DNA of 9,302 nt from assembly GCA_046496815.1 (NCBI GenBank), contig JAWOGN010000366.1:1-9302 (forward strand), read 5' to 3'. This document shows, piece after piece, positions 5,889-9,302 of the stretch. The first letter of the stretch is position 1. Each line of letters begins with the position of its first letter. A program made the translations under genes and the position numbers. The notes beneath the pieces are model-generated. The model saw nothing but the letters and a program-made list of their open reading frames with translations. It was not told where the DNA came from and searched no databases. The DNA is from JAWOGN01 sp046496815 (GTDB lineage: Bacteria > Desulfobacterota > DSM-4660 > Desulfatiglandales > Desulfatiglandaceae).

Positions 5889-6617
5889 ATGAAAAACTCG
5901 ACCCATTCATCTCGCAGGAGTTCCAAACGTGGATTTATTGCTTTGCTGAACCGCTTCATCGCGTTTGAAAAAAACTCAACGTTTTTGCCGCCATTTTCCT
6001 TCGGCGTTTGGGTCTTCTTTGCTGCCGGCTTTCTGGGTTCTATGATCATCGGTTGGATCATTTTTCCGTTGTTGCTTTATTCTGAACAGCCTCAGCCAAT
6101 GAATTTCAATCACGCCCTTCACATCATGCCCGATATCGGCATCGAAGGAGAAACAGAAGCGGAGAGGTGTCTGTACTGCCATGGATTTCGTGATGACGGC
6201 ACATTCGCGGGCATTCCCAGGTTGGAAAGCTGTATGGAATGCCATGACGATCCGGACTATACCCTAGGCGAAACCGAGGAGGAGAAAACGTTCTTGGAGA
6301 ACTATGTGGCCCCGAAGAAAGAAATTCCTTGGCTGTCCTACTATAGGCAACCGGACAATGTCTACTTCTCCCACATCGCCCATGTGAAAATGGCGGAAAT
6401 GGAATGTGAGATCTGCCACGGCAACCATGGAAATAGCGAAAAACTTCCGATATTTAAAGCCAATCGTTTGACCGGATACAGCATCGACATTTGGGGGAGA
6501 AACATTGCCGGATTCAAAACAAACACCTGGGATCGCATGAAGATGGACGACTGCGCTGAATGTCATGCGGAAAATGCGCCTCCGGAGAACAATGCCTGTT
6601 TTGTCTGTCATAAGTAG
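5889..6617 (+). CDS. qrcA: Menaquinone reductase multihaem cytochrome c subunit QrcA
   Basis: This is a 242-residue membrane-anchored cytochrome c. A basic, Ser-rich cytoplasmic N-terminus is followed by one transmembrane helix (about residues 36-64), then a periplasmic domain with five haem attachment sites: CLYCH (94-98), CMECH (115-119), CEICH (173-177), CAECH (222-226) and CFVCH (237-241). These account for all ten cysteines. Possible distal haem ligands include H75, H79, H162, H165 and H180. In the Qrc complex this subunit receives electrons from type I cytochrome c3. The identification rests on the fold plus the adjacent qrcB and qrcC. I recall the Desulfovibrio QrcA as hexahaem, so five sites is worth noting. 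ATG 5889 has AAAAGG upstream (spacing about nine); the in-frame ATG 5850 has no ribosome binding site but lies close to the promoter and cannot be excluded. The stop codon overlaps the qrcB ribosome binding site. Confidence 0.88.
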   Translation: MKNSTHSSRRSSKRGFIALLNRFIAFEKNSTFLPPFSFGVWVFFAAGFLGSMIIGWIIFPLLLYSEQPQPMNFNHALHIMPDIGIEGETEAERCLYCHGFRDDGTFAGIPRLESCMECHDDPDYTLGETEEEKTFLENYVAPKKEIPWLSYYRQPDNVYFSHIAHVKMAEMECEICHGNHGNSEKLPIFKANRLTGYSIDIWGRNIAGFKTNTWDRMKMDDCAECHAENAPPENNACFVCHK

Positions 6618-6629
6618 AGGAAATTGATT

Positions 6630-9098
6630 ATGGAAATAAACCGAAGACATTTTATCGCGTTGCTTGCGGGGGGCGCGGCGGGTATCAATTTGACGCCTCT
6701 GCCTTGGAAACTCACGGACGATATTGCGATTTGGACCCAAAATTGGCCTTGGGTACCGGTTCCCCCCAAGGGTGAGTTTTCACATGTGAAGTCCGTATGC
6801 CGCCTATGTCCGGGTGGATGCGGCATAGCGGTTCGAAAGGTTGATGGGAGAGCGGTGAAAATTGAAGGGCGCACCGATTATCCGGTCAATCCAGGCGGCA
6901 TTTGTCCTCTGGGAGAGGGTGGGCTTCAGTTGCTGTATAACAAAGACATCCGATTCCCGGGACCGATGAAACGTGTCGGTCCCAGAGGTGCGGCGGAATT
7001 TATCGATATTTCCTGGAACGAGGCCCTCGACATGCTGGCGACTCGAATCATCGCTTTGCGAAAGAAGGGTGCACCCGCGGCGCTTGCGGCGGTAGATGGG
7101 AACCGACAGGGATCAACCATGTCTGTGATGATCCAACGTTTGCTTTCAGCAATTGGGAGCCCAAACTACATGAAAATCCCCTCCGCAGAAGATACCTACC
7201 GGATGACCAATCTTCTCATGCAGGGGACCGAAGGCCCTATGGCCTACGACCTTGAGAACGCCGACTATATCTTGAGCTTCGGCGCCGGCCTCCTTGAGGG
7301 GTGGGGCGCGCCCGGCAGGATGCTCCATGCCTGGGGCCTGTGGCACGAAAACCCGTCCAACAGAAAAACCCGAATTGTTCAGATCGAATCGCGAGCATCA
7401 AATACGGCCTCCAAAGCGGACCAATGGCTCGCGCCAAGGCCCGGCACTGAGGCTGCGCTCGCGCTGGGAATGGCGCATGTGATCGTTAAGGATGAACTCC
7501 ACGATGCCGAGTTTGTAAATGCCTACGCTTTCGGATTCGACGACTGGTCTTCCTCAGACGGCACCAACCACATCGGTTTTAAAACAATGCTTCTCAACGC
7601 GTATTCTCCAGCCCAGGTTGCCGATATTACCGGCCTAAGTCCCAAGGCAGTTGTTTCACTGGCCAAGGACTTCGTCGGCGCAAAGTCCCCCATCGCCATC
7701 AGCGGAAAAGGGAAAGGCTATTTGAATAGCAGCCTGTATGAATGCATGGCCGTACAAAGTCTTAACGCCCTCGTAGGAAACATCAACAAACCCGGTGGCG
7801 TCTTAATATGCGACCCGCTCCCGCTCAGTTCCCTGCCGGATTTTGAATTCGATGCCGTCGCCAAAAGAGGACTTGAAGAGGGACGACTCGATCAGGCCGG
7901 CAGCATGAGATATCCTTTCAGCCAAAGCCTGATGAACATTTTTACGGACGCCGTCGTCAACAGTTCTCAATCACCGGTAGATACGCTACTCGTCTTTTCG
8001 TCGAATCCCGCATTCACGCTGCCTGATGGAGGTGCCTTTCGCCGGGCTTTAAAAAAAATCCCATTCATCGTAAGCTTTTCGCCGTATCGGGATGAAACTT
8101 CCTGCTTGGCGGATCTCATTCTCCCGGATCACACTTACCTTGAAAAAATGGACGATATCATCTGGCCGACGACACTCCAGTACCCGCTTTATGCCCTTTC
8201 TAAGCCCGTGGTCGATCCCATTTACGCCACGAAATCCACCGGTGACGTCATCATACATTTGTCAAAGGCAATTGGGGGATCTGTGGCAACGGCCTTTCCA
8301 TGGGGGAATTATGAAAATGTCATAAAGGAGCGGGTAAAAGGTCTTTACAATACGCAAGGCGGTCTTGTGAGTTACGACACTTCTGTCCCCGCATGGAAAC
8401 TGCGAGAGTCGGGCAAAACACTCAGTTTGAATTCGCAGTCTTTTGAAGACATGTGGACCAAAATCAGGGCTGAGGGTTTTTGGTTCAAACCGGCACATGC
8501 CCACAAGAACCGGGAACGACTTTTCAAAACACCAACGGGTAAATTCGAATTTTTCAGCACCCAAATCGAACTGGCACTTCAGGCCTATTCACAAAAGGCG
8601 TCTGAAGCATCCGCATTAGGGAATTTGGGAATCGCTGCCCGAGGCGACATGGTTTTCATGCCCCATTACGAAAAGACGACCTCTCATGTGGACCGCACGG
8701 ACTACCCGCTTCTAATGATGCCCTATGAACTGATCAATTTAGCCAGCAACTGGGTGCCGCCACCGCCCTACTTGAGTAAAACCATATTTGACAATCAGCT
8801 AAAAAAAGATGAGTCATTTGTCGAGATTCATCCCAGGACTGCAAAAAAATATGATCTGAAGAATGGGGACCGGATAATCGTCAAATCCACTGCGGGAGAA
8901 GTCCGCGTGCGCGTGAGTTTTTTCGAAGGCGCAATGCCCGGCATGGTCTATATGCCCTTGGGGTTTGGACACACGGCGTATGATGAGTTTTTCAAGGAAA
9001 AAGGAGTCAATCCCACGGATATCATGGATTCGAAAAAGGATCCCTTGAGCGGTGATCCGGCATGGTGGAACACACCGGTCCAACTGATTAAGGTTTAG
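6630..9098 (+). CDS. qrcB: Menaquinone reductase molybdopterin-binding-like subunit QrcB
   Basis: This is an 822-residue member of the molybdopterin oxidoreductase superfamily. A twin-arginine signal (NRRHFIALLAGGAAG, residues 4-18) points to Tat export to the periplasmic face. The N-terminal Fe-S site is C57-x2-C60-x3-C64-x27-C92. The fold continues with RIVQIESRASNTASKADQW (about 248-266) and the GNINKPGG loop (383-390), and the C-terminal molydopterin-binding beta domain spans about 700-822 (for example VEIHPRTAKKYDLKNGDRI). No Cys occurs between C92 and C372, so the usual Cys or Sec metal ligand is absent; Ser or Asp ligation is not excluded. Characterised QrcB contains no molybdenum and serves as an electron-transfer or structural subunit between QrcA and QrcC. 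ATG 6630 has AGAGG nine bases upstream; TTG 6624 is in frame but poorer. The gap after qrcA is 12 bases, and qrcC follows after 14. Confidence 0.9.
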   Translation: MEINRRHFIALLAGGAAGINLTPLPWKLTDDIAIWTQNWPWVPVPPKGEFSHVKSVCRLCPGGCGIAVRKVDGRAVKIEGRTDYPVNPGGICPLGEGGLQLLYNKDIRFPGPMKRVGPRGAAEFIDISWNEALDMLATRIIALRKKGAPAALAAVDGNRQGSTMSVMIQRLLSAIGSPNYMKIPSAEDTYRMTNLLMQGTEGPMAYDLENADYILSFGAGLLEGWGAPGRMLHAWGLWHENPSNRKTRIVQIESRASNTASKADQWLAPRPGTEAALALGMAHVIVKDELHDAEFVNAYAFGFDDWSSSDGTNHIGFKTMLLNAYSPAQVADITGLSPKAVVSLAKDFVGAKSPIAISGKGKGYLNSSLYECMAVQSLNALVGNINKPGGVLICDPLPLSSLPDFEFDAVAKRGLEEGRLDQAGSMRYPFSQSLMNIFTDAVVNSSQSPVDTLLVFSSNPAFTLPDGGAFRRALKKIPFIVSFSPYRDETSCLADLILPDHTYLEKMDDIIWPTTLQYPLYALSKPVVDPIYATKSTGDVIIHLSKAIGGSVATAFPWGNYENVIKERVKGLYNTQGGLVSYDTSVPAWKLRESGKTLSLNSQSFEDMWTKIRAEGFWFKPAHAHKNRERLFKTPTGKFEFFSTQIELALQAYSQKASEASALGNLGIAARGDMVFMPHYEKTTSHVDRTDYPLLMMPYELINLASNWVPPPPYLSKTIFDNQLKKDESFVEIHPRTAKKYDLKNGDRIIVKSTAGEVRVRVSFFEGAMPGMVYMPLGFGHTAYDEFFKEKGVNPTDIMDSKKDPLSGDPAWWNTPVQLIKV

Positions 9099-9112
9099 AA
9101 GCGAGGAGACTC

Positions 9113-9302
9113 ATGGAAGAAAGTCAAGACGATGCTTACAAATACGGCATGGTCATCGATCTGGATAAGTGCACCGGTTGCGGGACATGTATGATTGCAT
9201 GCGCGGCGGAGAACAATTTAGCCGTTCGGCCTGACGAATCGGATAAACAGCGGAGTATTACCTGGATGCGACTCTACAAGTTTACCAACGGCAAGGAATT
9301 TC
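9113..9302 (+). CDS. qrcC: Menaquinone reductase iron-sulfur subunit QrcC (C-terminus cut by window edge)
   Basis: The first 63 residues are visible. After a short hydrophilic start (MEESQDDAYKYG) comes VIDLDKCTGCGTCMIACAAE, a ferredoxin-type site C20-x2-C23-x2-C26-x3-C30 that would bind a [4Fe-4S] cluster. It is followed by residues resembling the DMSO-reductase/ActB2 type of four-cluster subunit, including WMRLYKF. No export signal is present, so it would probably leave the cytoplasm folded with QrcB through the Tat system. A ribosome binding site GAGGAG (9103-9108) precedes ATG 9113. In Qrc this subunit wires QrcA/QrcB to the quinone-binding membrane subunit QrcD, which should lie just beyond the window. 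The call depends on gene order; alone it would read only as a ferredoxin-like oxidoreductase subunit. Confidence 0.85.
   Translation, partial: MEESQDDAYKYGMVIDLDKCTGCGTCMIACAAENNLAVRPDESDKQRSITWMRLYKFTNGKEF

Noticed and set aside
6264..6740. 158-codon minus-strand open frame opposite qrcA and the start of qrcB
   Set aside because: It lies antisense to a well-supported cytochrome gene, has no recognisable motifs, and is a frame shadow.

Overview
The window reads as a chromosomal segment of an anaerobic, probably sulfate-reducing or syntrophic member of the Desulfobacterota (Deltaproteobacteria). The main support is the right end: a membrane-anchored multihaem cytochrome c, a Tat-exported molybdopterin-oxidoreductase-like protein and a ferredoxin-like Fe-S protein in the order qrcA-qrcB-qrcC, the arrangement of the Qrc menaquinone reductase. 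A PilX/PilV/PilW/FimT minor-pilin set fits the same group. Base composition is moderate and no gene looks foreign.

Layout. Positions 1-2228, minus strand: a minor-pilin operon transcribed in the order fimT/gspH-like, pilW-like, pilV-like, pilX-like. The last gene runs off the left edge; pilY1 often follows but lies outside the window. These products would prime type IV pilus (or pseudopilus) assembly at the inner membrane. Positions 2229-2862 hold no convincing gene and separate the pilin operon from a divergent gene (2863-3462, plus) for a 199-residue exported TPR protein. A structured intergenic stretch follows, then an rlmD/trmA-type RNA uracil-C5 methyltransferase (3738-5138).

Positions 5139-5540 form a 402-base intergenic region with several inverted repeats, a candidate promoter that carries a TetR-operator-like palindrome in its spacer, and a terminator-shaped hairpin just before the ribosome binding site of rpsU (ribosomal protein S21, 5541-5726). 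The qrc operon starts at about 5889, after a TTGACA element followed by an eight-G run, and continues past the right edge within qrcC.

Working together: in characterised sulfate reducers Qrc takes electrons from periplasmic hydrogenases and formate dehydrogenases through type I cytochrome c3 (entry at the QrcA haems), passes them through the QrcB/QrcC clusters and reduces menaquinone at the membrane. Here QrcA has one transmembrane anchor and five CXXCH haem sites, QrcB has a twin-arginine signal and a four-cysteine cluster site, and QrcC has no signal of its own in the visible part.

No mobile element, CRISPR array, tRNA or rRNA gene is visible. Nothing clearly amounts to a new multi-gene system. 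The observations most worth following are the structured non-coding region upstream of rpsU, the poly-G tract in the possible qrc promoter, the five-haem QrcA, and the acidic metal-binding-like loops in three adjacent minor pilins.
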